Source: Epiperipatus broadwayi
Lineage: Eukaryota; Onychophora; Udeonychophora; Euonychophora; Peripatidae
Assembly: GCA_028023455.1 (NCBI GenBank)
Contig: JAQFVV010012420.1
Span: forward strand, 4,836,001-4,900,000
Reading direction: 5' to 3'
DNA: 64,000 bases
The translations under genes and the position numbers were made by a program. This document shows positions 36,338 to 47,577 of this stretch, in pieces (position 1 is the stretch's first letter; every line of letters starts with the position of its first letter). The notes beneath the pieces were generated by a model. It saw only the letters and a program-made list of their open reading frames with translations, ran no database searches and had not been told where the DNA came from.

Positions 36338-37030
36338 AGTAAAGTGTAAGTTATGAGTGTAAAAAATACTTACTATATTATTGGAATATTATGGGAGAAA
36401 GGACGAGCTAAATTATGCATTATTTCATAGGAGACCATAATAGCAAAGTATGCTTCAAAGTAATTAAAAACTTATCTATAATGAAATGAATAAAAACATA
36501 GTAAATTCTAAGTTATGAGTGTAAAAAATACTTACTATATTATTGGAATATCATGGGAGAAAGGGCGAGCTAAATTATGCATTATTTCATAGGAGACCAT
36601 AATAGCAAAGTATGCTTCAAAGTAATTAAAAACTTATCTACAATGAAATGAATAAAAACATAGTAAATTCTAAGTTATGAGTGTAAAAAATACTTACTAT
36701 ATTATTGGAATATCATGGGAGAAAGGGCGAGCTAAATTATGCATTATTTCATAGGAGACCATAATAGCAAAGTATGCTTCAAAGTAATTAAAAACTTATC
36801 TACAATGAAATGAATAAAAACATAGTATGTGATGAAATAAATTAAAAATTTGTTTCTAAAATAAAATGAATAAAAACATAGTAAATTCTAAGTTATGGGT
36901 GTAAAAAATAATTACTATATTATTGAAATATCATGAGGGTGAGCTAAATTATGCATTATTTCACAGGAGACCATAATAGCAAAGTATGTTTCAAAGTAAT
37001 TAAAAACTTATCTACAATGAAATGAATAAA
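36338..37030. repeat. ~162-bp tandem array inside piggyBac copy 2
   Basis: Units begin with AGTAAATTCTAAGTTATG at 36500, 36662 and 36880, with a variant at 36338. The first spacings are 162 bp. The last unit is preceded by an insertion of about 55 bp that repeats part of the unit. Confidence 0.9.
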
Positions 37031-37129
37031 AACAGTAAATAAAATAAAATAAATAACCCAAAGGAATTACAAGCAATTATTGTATATCAGTGGGAGATGA
37101 TGATGATGACTGTTGATTCAGCATTGGGA

Positions 37130-37560
37130 GGCATTGTAAATTATTTAGAATACCAAAAAATCGATCTCGGGTTATAACTCTAGCAAGTTAGCAAGTACTG
37201 GTTGATGCAAATATTCATTTTTAGACCAAATAAATTTTAGTTTTGGTATGCGTGATATAGTACAAACATGAATAATCATACCAAAAAATGCATTCAACTC
37301 AGCGGGTGACAGACCAACCTACTTCGGTAATGCCTTCCACTCTGAAACATACCTATTGCTTTCAGTGCAAATTTTGTATAAAAAATAAATAAAATAGATC
37401 AGCTGCAAATATATAATTTTGTATAAAAAATAAATAAAATGGATCAGGAATTGAATACTCACGGCTAATGGTGAAATATGACGAAACCTCAGAATCAAAC
37501 ACAAACAAAAAAGTCTTCGTCAGAATCAATCAAAATTACGTTCAGCGGCAAAAGAAGCCA
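37130..37560 (-). pseudogene. piggyBac transposase remnant, copy 2
   Basis: The minus strand matches the copy 1 fragment at 11900-12328, including the region encoding TESNRY.SEWKALPK and the block before it. Stops and a deletion after the start codon remove most of the acidic N-terminus. It is non-functional. Confidence 0.8.
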
Positions 37561-37836
37561 TTTGTGCGGTTATTTTGTTTATACGTTGATAAAATCTAGA
37601 AAGATAAAAAAAATTATAAAATTTTAATAACTTACTTTACAAAAATTGCTATAAAAAATCTAATTTTCATCGCACAGAAAAAATTTTTAGACGTACAACA
37701 AGATAGAAAAATGGCGGAGAGAAAAAAAAAGTAACTGTGATGTATATGGTTTGCACACTATTGCGGTCGAAATTGCAAACTTTTTTTAATGCGGAAAAAA
37801 GAGAGAGTTGTCTCTCGCATATATATATATATATAT

Positions 37837-39271
37837 TGAATTTATGGTTATTACAGACATAATGATACAACTTTTACTTAAATCTTTTAATTCATGTTTC
37901 TATCCAAAATTTTAGTATTTTCAGCAAAGGTTGCAGTTAGTTTTTTTTTTATTGCTGCTTGTTTTTCTTAATGAAAATTGTCATATGTAAATATACATGT
38001 GTTTTATACACGCACATACACTGGTAATATTAGGTAAATACAACACCTCATGTTGAATGTCTAAAATGTATTTTTCTGTATATCCTTTTAAGTTATTTTT
38101 TGGCACTGTGGCATCTTATGATGAGTGTCAAAGGGGTTTATTCATTGTAAATTTCCCGTAAGCAAGTCCACTAATAACTTTACATTTAGAATAGTAATGA
38201 GAATATAATTGTGCTGCACATATACACATGTATAAAAATTTATCTATCGTAAAAGGCAAATAGATACAGCACCTTATTATGTTGAGTGCTATATGGTATC
38301 TGAGCTAACACAGCCTTATTGACATGTTGAAAAATACGAAATTAGTGAAATATTTTATAGTGCAAATATATGTATGCATAGTTTTTTTAATTATATTTGC
38401 TATCAACAAAAAAGGTTTTAAAGTCCTGAGTAGAAGTGTATGCCTCTATAACCCGACAATCTTTGATATGAGAAATATATATCAAATCACACAAAGTATA
38501 AGTTATTTATACAGGGTAAAAAAAGCTTAGACCACTTCCATTCATTATGAAACATTGTAAATAGCTTTAGGGATTTATTATTTTTTTTATTCATTTAAAA
38601 TTGTATTTATATTTTATCTATTTCAAAGCATCAAATATATATACGGGTTTGTGATAATAATTCATTTATTTATTTTTATTATATCATTTTATATATGAAA
38701 TGGTGGTGGATATCTGGGATTAAATAAATACTTGATCATAATATTAAATTTGTTTTGTTTTTGTGATATTAGTTATTTGATAAAATATACTCTTTCCTTA
38801 TCAATCATGTATCTATTATAACCATTTAACTTACCCATTGAAGACCCTAGATGTAGAGTATACTGAGCTAGCCACATGGGATATCACTCTACCGGGGTGT
38901 TAAATCTTATTCTCATGCTCTGCTGTACATATGGTATTACATATCCTTCTAGGAGGGGGGTGGGAATTCATTTTTATTCCTTTCTAGGAGTGGTGCGCAA
39001 AAGCTATTTGTAAATAGACTTTTTAAAGATGTGTACTTACCATAGGTCCTAAACATTTGAGCATTCGAGAAGGATATTAACTAAAGGGGGTTTTAATTGG
39101 CAGAATCCTGTCAATTCATGCTTTCTATCAGTTTAGCTGGAAGTACCAATATATATGAGTACAGACAATTGACTAAATTGGTATCCATTTCTTTCCCTGT
39201 TAAATCTCGATCACTTCATGCTCGGTGCAAGATTAGGAGCAGAATTCCACAGGGAAGTATGATCTGGTACA
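37837..39271 (+). mobile_element. Repeat X, copy 1 (LTR-like, 1435 bp)
   Basis: It begins TGAATTTATGGTTATTAC right after (TA)n and ends ATCTGGTACA. Copy 2 (53591-54387 plus 57415-58052) has exactly the same total length of 1435 bp, so the limits are well fixed. TG...CA ends and the (TA)n neighbour suggest an LTR. No protein is encoded. At 38633-38644 it holds a short AT tract that is the unoccupied counterpart of the insertion at 54388. Confidence 0.7.
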
Positions 39272-39531
39272 GTAAAACTGATGCCAACATGGTTTAAATA
39301 TAAAAGTGGTACGATTAAGGAAAGAACAAGTTAAATTAGAAATGTGTAAATTACAGTAGAAATAATTTAGTACTATATGTCTATATAAACTTAATGTAGG
39401 TGTAAGTAAAAACTAAACGAAATGTTGACTCTATATAAGAGAAGATATATAAAATTCGATCGTTAGTTGTTTATTTTTTTAAAATATATAGTGTAATTAA
39501 CAGGCCGTACAAAGATATTTTTAGATAATTT

Positions 39532-39640
39532 AAAATATATTACTAAGTAATCACAATGATTCAAATTGTAGCAATAAATCATAATGGAAAAATATATTAC
39601 TAAGTAATCACAATGATTCAAATTGTAGCAATAAATCAAA
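39532..39640. repeat. 57-bp tandem duplication
   Basis: TACTAAGTAATCACAATGAT and its continuation occur at 39541 and again at 39598, nearly identical. Confidence 0.92.
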
Positions 39641-39984
39641 TGCACACTGTATTCTATAAGTATACTGTATCAGTAAAATAGACTTAGAATTTGTTTTAAA
39701 TAATTATACATGTACTATATTTGAAGTTTGATATTTTTTTTATACAGAGTACAGATTTCTTTATCTTAATAATTGCTTAACAATTTTCACTTTAAACTGA
39801 GTCGCTAACATTTTATATGGATAAGTAAATTTGCTATTTAATCTGGGTAAAAACTGGTGTCAACATGTTCAATTGAAATAAAAATAAAGTATAGAAAAAT
39901 TATTAAATGAATGAGTTGGGGAAAAGTAGGTTGGAAAATTTCAGTACAGAGTTATTACAAATAAAAGTAATAATTTATTATAGC

Positions 39985-40290
39985 ATAATATTTTAAAATA
40001 ACTTACAGTTGAATTTGTTGTTTTTTGTTTTGTTTTGAAAAGGAAAAAAGAAAAAGAAAATCAAACGTAGCGTAATATTTTAAAATAACTTATAGTTAAA
40101 TTTGTTGGTTTTTTTTTTGTTTTGTAAAAAAGTAAAATAAAATACTGTTAAATACTAGCTTAATGAATGACAGTTTCGTAATGATTCAAAATAACTTATA
40201 CTTGAATTTTATTTTTGTTTTGTTTTAAAAAAAGTAAAAAGTAAATAAAATAGAGTGTTGAATATTAGCATAATGATATAAAGTTTCGTA
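39985..40290. repeat. Degenerate ~100-bp tandem repeat, three units
   Basis: TTCAAAATAACTTA-like blocks, each followed by TTGAATTTGTT and T/G-rich runs ending in AAAAAGTAAA, start near 39990, 40075 and 40180. Confidence 0.7.
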
Positions 40291-41188
40291 TGTTAAAGTT
40301 GATTTTTTTTTTGACAACAAATAGAATTAAATAGATGTAGGTAAAAAAGGGCAGAATAATTGGAACAGGGTGTAGAAAGGCAAATAATCGGCGATTGGAA
40401 AAAGGCAGAGTTAGGTGCGTGGTTCAGACTACCCTCACCAAGGCCAAGGTGTAATAAAGATGACAATTAAACAGAAGAGTATTTGAAGTTAGGTGTTTGT
40501 AGGTTACTTGTGAACTTTTGACTCTCAGGCATTGTGGGTAGAGGTTGATTCATATCGGCATTTTTTGAACTTGGGGTTTAAAGATGGGGATGCACAGGGT
40601 TTGGTTGGAGATGTCTGTGTGATCTGGAGTCTCTGTGGCCTCGGGTGAAGGAACACTTTCGCCATGCAAAAATACGAGCAATTCTTTTAGCAGAGAAAAT
40701 ATTCTCTGGGACTCATTTGGCGTAATGCAAATGTATCCGTAAGTCTCATATAGAAAAAGCAGGGGAGCATTAACTTCAACTTTCTTATATATATAAACTC
40801 AAAACTTTTCATCTGTGGTTGCAAAATATCCTGACCAGCCTCCAAAAGTTAGTGAGCATGGATGCACCCACGAAGTTTGGTACATTATTCTGTTAGTATT
40901 TTTCTTGGTTTGTTTGACTTTGCTTGACTGCCACAGAGTTCTAGAAAGGATAGGTATCTCCATGTCGGCAATGTTTTTTATCTCTGACCCTGGGAATTGG
41001 GATGCTGATGCTGTTTTGGCTGTGTATAGCGATGCTGTGGAAGATGAGGTATCATATTGTTGCTGTTCAGCATCATGCTTTTTAGACTTTCAAAAAAAAA
41101 AAGAAAACAAAAACTAGAAAAATATGCTTAATATCTATAAATATGATCTTAAGAGTTTAAGTGGTCATACCCATTTAAAAGTCTCATT

Positions 41189-41198
41189 GGAGAGGGGG
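41189..41198 (+). other. Polypurine tract of the R retrotransposon
   Basis: GGAGAGGGGG lies three bases before the TG start of LTR R copy 2. A purine tract directly before a 3' LTR is the usual primer for plus-strand DNA synthesis. It therefore fixes copy 2 as a 3' LTR in plus orientation. Confidence 0.65.
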
Positions 41199-41201
41199 TA
41201 T

Positions 41202-42606
41202 TGTGCCAGGCATTATCAAATGACCATGCACAAAATCAGCTGTAAAGAACATTACAGCAGATACACATATAAATTTGTATATTAAGCACAATAAATATAT
41301 AACTGTGCTACGTTAATAATGGAAGTTGTGTCTGAGCATTAGAATACCTACACACATCAATCTAAAGCAAACAATCAATTGACACAGAAATATTGTAAAC
41401 AAACAAATACACAAATAATAAACTCATGTATTTTTTTTATTTATTTTATTTTTTTGTATATTTTCAGTGTGTGTTATTTTATGTATTTGCATTTCTCTGA
41501 AAAATTCAATTAGAGAAAAGCAAACTTTATTGAACAAATGGATCACATGTTGGAACATATTAGTAAAAGAAATAATTAAAGTAATTGTTCCAACATACTT
41601 GTATATATTTTTTATTTTTTTAATTATTTTTCTAAAAACTGTAATTTTATTCTGCAAGCAAAGAATGGTTATTGCTTTGGCAAAAATCTGACCAAAAGCA
41701 AAATGTTTGATAATCAATGCTATAATTAAAATGTTATCTTTTTTTTGTATATAAAATAAAAATTCTTTTGAATTGATATCTGTAATCAAGTGGTCTGAGT
41801 ATTCAAGATGGAAAACAAACATATCAAACTCTGCTATGTAGAATTTAATCATAAAAATAGAAAGGAATGTTTATAAGCTGAATGATAAGCTAAATTAAAA
41901 GGGTTGCCTGATTCATACTTTTCAAGGGGGTGCCTAAATTGGTTCTATATGAGTGGGGTGGATAGGTTTTAGTCAGTGCTGTGGGATTCAGTTCATTCTT
42001 TCTTTGGCTTTCATTCTGGCCAAGTAGTTCACTACTTTGGCTCCGGAATTCTTCAATTATCTAGCCATTTAGAGATTGATTTATGGACTAGACTATTGCT
42101 GATATTTTCAAAGAAGAAATCCATTACACAGTTTTTTTAACAACTCTTGTTTTCTTAAGGATTTAATGAACCATTCAAGATAGTGGATGAACATTTAATA
42201 ATAATTATTGCATTATACCAGATAGAAAATATGGAGAAATCTACCAGAGCTTCCACTAAAATGATCATGGGTAGAAAACCGGCTGGTGCACCCACACTTT
42301 CTCTGTCCAAATCACCAAGATGTGATCATGCCAGTTTCAGCCAGCCACAATGATGAAAAAGCAGCCTTGCCTATGCTGGAATGAGATAAAATCCTCACTG
42401 CACAGCTGTTTGACTTGAAGCCCACTCAAAAGCCTAGTCAGGAGAAGATGAAGATGCCTACATAAGTTTCTTTTAAAAATATTTTATTAATATTGAATTA
42501 ATTCATTCTGATATTTCCGATAATTAGAAATATATTATTTTTTTCTTTTTATTATTAATCATTTAAAAAAAAAAGTTAAAAAAGAGACAGTTGTCTTTCA
42601 CATGCA
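41202..42606 (+). mobile_element. LTR family R, copy 2 (3' LTR, no piggyBac)
   Basis: The 1405-bp unit runs from TGTGCCAGG to CACATGCA and is collinear with copy 1. It retains the TTAA-containing site near 42561 where copy 1 received piggyBac. It is followed by 19 bp of (TA)n and then the next element at 42626. Confidence 0.75.
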
Positions 42607-42625
42607 TATATATATATATATATAT

Positions 42626-44446
42626 TGTAACGGGCATGGGACGATCGAAAGCTCCAACTTCCCTTTCACTTAAAACATGTAATGGGGAATTCTTCTAATT
42701 CAAAAATCGTCCACTTTCCGCTACCTCAAGCAGAGAGAAATACGGAAATAAACTAATCAATTTCCGTACCTGACCGAATCTGTCAGCTATACGGATATAG
42801 CTTCCAGACTATTTTTCCCGATCAGCTTTCTCCCGACTGCTGTAAGATATTACTGTTACAGCGCTTGGCTAATTTATAAATTTTACGGGCTAAAACACTG
42901 CACCATCAACGTTTCACGGGCTAATTTAATAACTAAAAAAAAAGAATATCAACATGAATAATATTTTACCCCCTCCCCTCTCTAATGTTAAACTATTTTT
43001 TGGAGTGGCGAAGAATGAGGCGAGACAGATTTAGATAAATTAATACATTTTTTTAATAATAAAAATAATTAGGTTTGATAAAAAAAAACATAAGAAATAT
43101 TAACATAAATTTAAACATATTATATTTTGATAGTGCTATAAGGAATAAATATTTGAAATTTTACCAATACATAAATACTTAAAATAACTAATTGAAATTC
43201 TTATAAATGCTTTCACATTTATAATCGTTAGACTCATTGTCTATCATAAGAGAATGTCATTGTCATTCAGGAAAGGCATTTGGCCATTGTCTATTTGAAT
43301 TTAAGTGCACTTATGACGATTTATAAAATAATATTCAAGTTACCTAGGGTTTAGTCTTTGAGTTCCTTCCAATGTGGTCGCCCGTCACGTGGATTTTCTC
43401 CACTTCTTTAGGAGGGACGGTCGCCTATCATATTTGGCGGTGTGTAGCTTCTTGGTTATTCAGGCACGGAGGATGAGGCATCACAAGCAGGGCAACTACA
43501 GGAATCCACAGGCAGGCGTTACTACAGCAGTTGTTACATTATTGCAGAACCATTGGTACAGACAGTCCGGATCGACCAGCGATCATGAAGGCCTTAGCCA
43601 GCCATAGTATGTGAGGCACCGATAGTAGGTCATATTGGCTAGCTATATCAATTGATTCTTGGAGCCACAAAATTTCACCTTCTCGACTCGAAGTCTCAAG
43701 CTCTAATCTCTCTTACAATCTCTCTAGCTTTCCACTTAACTTCCTTTTTAATTAAAACATTCCAATGGTCCTTTGTCCTTCGGATTCTTTGTTCCCACTT
43801 GTTGTTGACACCTTCCATGCTATGCCTTTGGCCATATTTAAACTTATTTTACATGATTTTATAGCACCATTTACATTTTACTTATTTCTTTATTTTCTTT
43901 AATTAATTACACAAATTTTAGTATATGTTTTTTTTCCATTTAAATTTAAATTTCGACGATCATTTATTTTTTATTTAAACTCATGCTTTAACTATACTCC
44001 ATAAAACCCGCATTTCGTTTATCGTCAAAGGTGTACTTTGAAACATAGATTCTTATCTTTTTGAACATATTAAATTCTAGGTTTTTTTTTCTTTCCACAC
44101 TACCGAAATTTTTCCTTTAAACTTTATTTTTCCCAAAATCATATTTACTACATGTTTTCTTTATGCTTCTTTTCTGCTTTAATTTTTCTAGCTTATGCTT
44201 TTAGTATTATAATTTAATATTTTACTTTTCTCGAAATTCAGACTTTGAATAGCAAAAGATAACGATCTTGGTAACTCTAGTTCCCTCTCTTTTCCTTTGT
44301 TTTATTAATTTTCAACATTTCTGATTTTGTTAACTTTTAAGCTCGTTTTTCTTTCTTTATTTATTTATTTATCTCCAACCCGAACATTTCTAAGTTTTGT
44401 ATGTTTTACATATACATGTGTGACCGCAGTATGTGCGATCATCACA
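42626..44446 (-). repeat. 3' LTR of the gag-only element
   Basis: It runs from TGTAACGGGCATGG to CGATCATCACA on the plus strand. Comparison with 47578-49400 shows roughly one to two differences per hundred bases, mostly transitions and run-length changes. Confidence 0.9.
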
Positions 44447-45459
44447 TTACACCATTCCCCCCTTTAAAATTTTTTTTCCCGACAAAAAAAAAAAATTTTA
44501 ACCTTATGCATCGAAAGCTATATGCTCCCAACTATTGTTCAAACTCTTTCTTTTTTTTCATTGCTACTATGATGTAGGGATGAGGTTACTCTATAGAGAA
44601 GGGTGACCAGGTAAATTATCTCTTCCTTTGCTGAACCAAGCAGTATAGCCAAAACAATTTAATCCTGACATTGCCATGCATGCGTTTCATTTCTGCCTCT
44701 ACTCGTATCTACAGGTTCGAATCCACAGGATATCTCTGTGATCCGATTAAACCTGTTCATACATCGCATTTCTGCAATAAAGAACCTCTAAGTGCCCACT
44801 CTGGCCACTATTATCGAGGTGGGTTGGGAGACTGGCATCTTTTTGTCCAGCTCATCCATGAGCCCATATATTTCTGAAAGCTCTATATTCATATAAAGGG
44901 TTCTTTCCCCATAGATTGGTCTCTGGACCATTGACTCATGATATATGTGCTTAATACCTAACTGGAAATATTAATCCAGTGAGTCATTGAGAATGGGATC
45001 TCTGTCCCTGGGTTCTCTGTGATAAGATCTGGTGCACCGCAGAACACCCACGCATGACAATGAAGAAGGCAAAACCAAATACTGCAACAGGATCAAGCTA
45101 CAAATATCTGACCCTACATTCCATCAACCTCAATCTACGACCCCATCCTACTAATTAATTTATCCTTTATCATTTTCCTAAAGTCCTTCATACTGTCTAG
45201 CCATTTATTGGCTCGTCATTTCTTTATGTCATTAGCTTCCGTATTCCTATCCGTTCTCCATGATTCGAGGTCCATTTCCATTTCCGAATTTGTCATCATC
45301 TAATTCTTTCTTTATTTGGGACCGCTCTTACGTTTTATCTGGTGGTTATCTTCCTCGATTTACATCACCTCTGCCTCCTCTGGGATGCGGATGTTTATCC
45401 CTAAGTTCCGGGTCCTCTGTCCATTTGTATGGCCACTTCCATTCAATCTTACATCTACA
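44447..45459. other. Internal region downstream of gag, no pol
   Basis: Short charged frames on the minus strand (for example 45360-45545) may be shifted continuations of gag. No zinc knuckle, protease or RT motif is seen. The purine tract sits at 44452-44465. Confidence 0.6.
44452..44465 (-). other. Polypurine tract of the gag-only element
   Basis: The minus strand reads AAAGGGGGGAATGG about five bases before the TGTGATG start of the 3' LTR, in the expected place for a plus-strand primer. Confidence 0.75.
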
Positions 45460-46173
45460 TCATCTATCTTCCGGCCCTCTTGGGTTCCACTCCCTAGAAT
45501 GTCCTCGGTTTTCTGTCCAATGTTCTTCTCCAGGATCCCAGTCATTTCTTATAACAGGTAGTTCTTTTATATCGGCATTAAGGCTGCTATTGGCTGCACT
45601 CTTTACACATTCTTCCACTCTTGTGTTTAACCTGGCTACTACCTTTGCCACTTGACCTAAACTCTCCTGCCCGCTCATCATCACCTTGTGACTATTATCT
45701 CTCACTACCTCCATCTCTTCATCTCCCAGTCTTATCTCCCTTTCTGGCTGTCCTATATCCCTTTCCCAATCCAATTCTGCTAATTCTCTAACTTTATCCT
45801 CATCTGTTTCAGATTTCGCATATCCACACGGTCCTATACTCCTTTGTTCCTCCATCTCCATCTCTGGGTGAAATCCAGCCCATGTATCATTAGGCTTTGA
45901 TTGCTGGATGATCTCATTTTTTACTTCTTCCTTGAATGCCGCCATTCTTTTCTGGCTATCGCCTTCGACCTTGATCATCCATTCTTCTATTCTTCTCTCC
46001 TGTTGGTTCAGGTATTCTTCCACGAATTGCTGTTGATTGACCCTCATCTGCCTTAGCATATCCATGATATCACTCTTGCTTATTTTACCAGGTACTTTCA
46101 TCTCTTTATTTTCACTTCCTTCTCTCACTTTCCTTTCTTGAAAATCCATTTTAGCTTGGGATCTCGTATTCAT
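45460..46173 (-). CDS. Gag-like protein of the LTR element
   Basis: This 237-codon frame starts MNTRSQAKMDFQERK, an opening often seen in gypsy-type gag proteins (M-x-TRSQ). It is very rich in charged residues, with a predicted coiled-coil-like segment around residues 30-75 (MLRQMRVNQQQFVEEYLNQQ and following). A tryptophan-proline patch ends the open stretch. The usual capsid domain and zinc knuckle are not recognisable. The frame is intact from start to stop, consistent with a young element. It begins about 1.4 kb inside the 5' LTR boundary, leaving a long leader. Function as a virion-like structural protein is inferred from position and composition only. Confidence 0.6.
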   Translation of the reverse strand: MNTRSQAKMDFQERKVREGSENKEMKVPGKISKSDIMDMLRQMRVNQQQFVEEYLNQQERRIEEWMIKVEGDSQKRMAAFKEEVKNEIIQQSKPNDTWAGFHPEMEMEEQRSIGPCGYAKSETDEDKVRELAELDWERDIGQPEREIRLGDEEMEVVRDNSHKVMMSGQESLGQVAKVVARLNTRVEECVKSAANSSLNADIKELPVIRNDWDPGEEHWTENRGHSREWNPRGPEDR

Positions 46174-47552
46174 GAATAATAATTTTATTTAACCCTTAAT
46201 CTATGTTTCTAATTCGGTTTACTAACTCTTCTGGCTATATTGATATAAAGAAATTTTTTCTATTGACTCTCTGTTTTCCTTTTTTTACTTTGATCAACGA
46301 TTTAATATTTGTGATTTATTCAGTTAGCAATTAGATCACTAGCCAACCCAAACATCTGTACTCCGGTTCCTATTCTTGTCTGCCTGCCCTTGACTTGCCC
46401 AACTGTCTGTCCACCTTTGTCCTCGATTTTCCCTCCTCATATACCTCTGATTCACTATAATTAATTCAATGATGCCTGTTTACATTCTTTCAACTTTAAT
46501 TCATTACTATACTTATTTCTATTTGTTGACGATATATCTAAATAAAATTCATTTAACTGTATTTCCATACGCATGCACCTATGACACATATATTTTAATA
46601 TTTCATTATAAACTTCAACTATTTTACGGTCATTTTAAAACAAAGTCACACATACATTTTCTTCACTGGGATAATCTCTTTCGTTACATATAAAACGTTT
46701 TTATAAATTATATTCCTTTCACTACCTTGAAATCGTACGTACATATTTTCTTCAACTTAACAAATACATTCGAATATTTTCATTAACCATTATAAATATT
46801 TTATTTCGGCTTGACTGAGACACAATATTTAGAATCATACATATATATTTTTTTCAATTCACCGGTGATACGTGGCTATTTTAGACTCTCTCATTTATGA
46901 TTTAACCCTTACTGAACTGTTTTATTTCTTTTAATTTAACTACTTTATATATTTTTTTTTTCGGTACACAAACATCACGATAATCTATATTTTTGATCGC
47001 TATTATTATAGCTAAATACGCTTCATTATTTTCCTATGAGACTATACACATTTATTATTTTTTTTTAACTTTAACTTACTGGAATATACAACTATTTAAT
47101 AACATTTACATTTCTTCACCATCAATTAGTTGCCCGACTATTATTTCTTTTATTACTTAGCATTAAAATTTTATACAACTTTGTGTTATTCTTCTTTTTC
47201 TTCAAAACGATTCATATTATATGGCGGTAATCATTTGACATTATAATTTCTTTGTTCGTTACTTGTTTAATTATTGCTTGCGATTATCTTTCACTATTCA
47301 TTTCAATAACTGTCATACTATTAAAAAAAAATTTTCCCCCTCGCTACTCTTTGTACACATTTGACGTGAAATGCTCGTATGGAGTATCATCAAGAAAAAA
47401 CTTATCTCCTTCATCTTCGCTTTTCACCACTTTAACTTGCAACACTAAATTTATATGTTTAAATCCACATATATTAAACAAATTTTATTTTAGAAAATTT
47501 TATTACATTATAACTTATTTAACACGTGATTATTAAATGTGCAGAAGTTTCA
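46174..47552. other. Leader region between primer site and gag
   Basis: About 1.4 kb of non-coding sequence on the element's strand. A leader this long could hold packaging signals, but none can be identified by eye. Confidence 0.6.
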
Positions 47553-47572
47553 AATCCCGGACTGGGCCCCCA
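47553..47572 (-). other. Primer-binding site, tRNA-Pro-like
   Basis: The minus strand reads TGGGGGCCCAGTCCGGGATT, starting five bases after the 5' LTR. It begins with the TGG that complements the CCA tail of a tRNA. It resembles the tRNA-Pro site known from gammaretroviruses, with one substitution and one extra base. Confidence 0.75.
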
Positions 47573-47577
47573 AAATA

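Larger units (their letters stand above)
35817..37785 (-). mobile_element. piggyBac-derived element, copy 2, in a TTAA site
   Basis: TTAA precedes CCCTTAGAGGCCTGAACGG at 35813-35816, and TTAA follows GCAAACTTTT at 37786-37789. The unoccupied counterpart lies in R copy 2 near 42561, where the LTR continues across the same point. Internally it shares ends and a ~162-bp tandem array (36338-37030) with copy 1. The transposase remnant (about 37130-37560, minus strand) is more damaged than in copy 1, with frameshifts and a small tandem duplication at 37367-37445. Confidence 0.85.
34439..37819 (+). mobile_element. LTR family R, copy 1, split by piggyBac
   Basis: It starts TGTGCCAGGCATTATC and ends TTGTCTCTCGCA, then runs into (TA)n. 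Without the piggyBac insertion (35817-37785 plus a duplicated TTAA) it is about 1408 bp. Copy 2 is 1405 bp and collinear throughout. TG...CA ends, and the polypurine tract in front of copy 2, support an LTR. No matching primer-binding site follows, so this is probably a solo LTR. The minus-strand frame at 35403-35675 inside it is not recognised, and it is disrupted in copy 2. Confidence 0.75.
39272..41188. other. Probable internal region upstream of LTR R copy 2
   Basis: This region lies between repeat X and the polypurine tract of R copy 2. It includes a 57-bp tandem duplication (39532-39640) and a degenerate ~100-bp tandem triplet (39985-40290). At 40300-41120 there is a less AT-rich part with one open frame on each strand (for example 40815-41117). 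Neither translation is recognised. If the element was coding, its gag and pol are gone. Confidence 0.45.

Noticed and set aside
44713-44723. Perfect tRNA B-box word GGTTCGAATCC inside the gag-only element
   Set aside because: The flanking bases do not form a T stem, and no A box or acceptor stem is found at the right distance.
45260-45655. Plus-strand open frames of 81-131 codons
   Set aside because: They are the opposite-strand shadow of the gag-like region on the minus strand.
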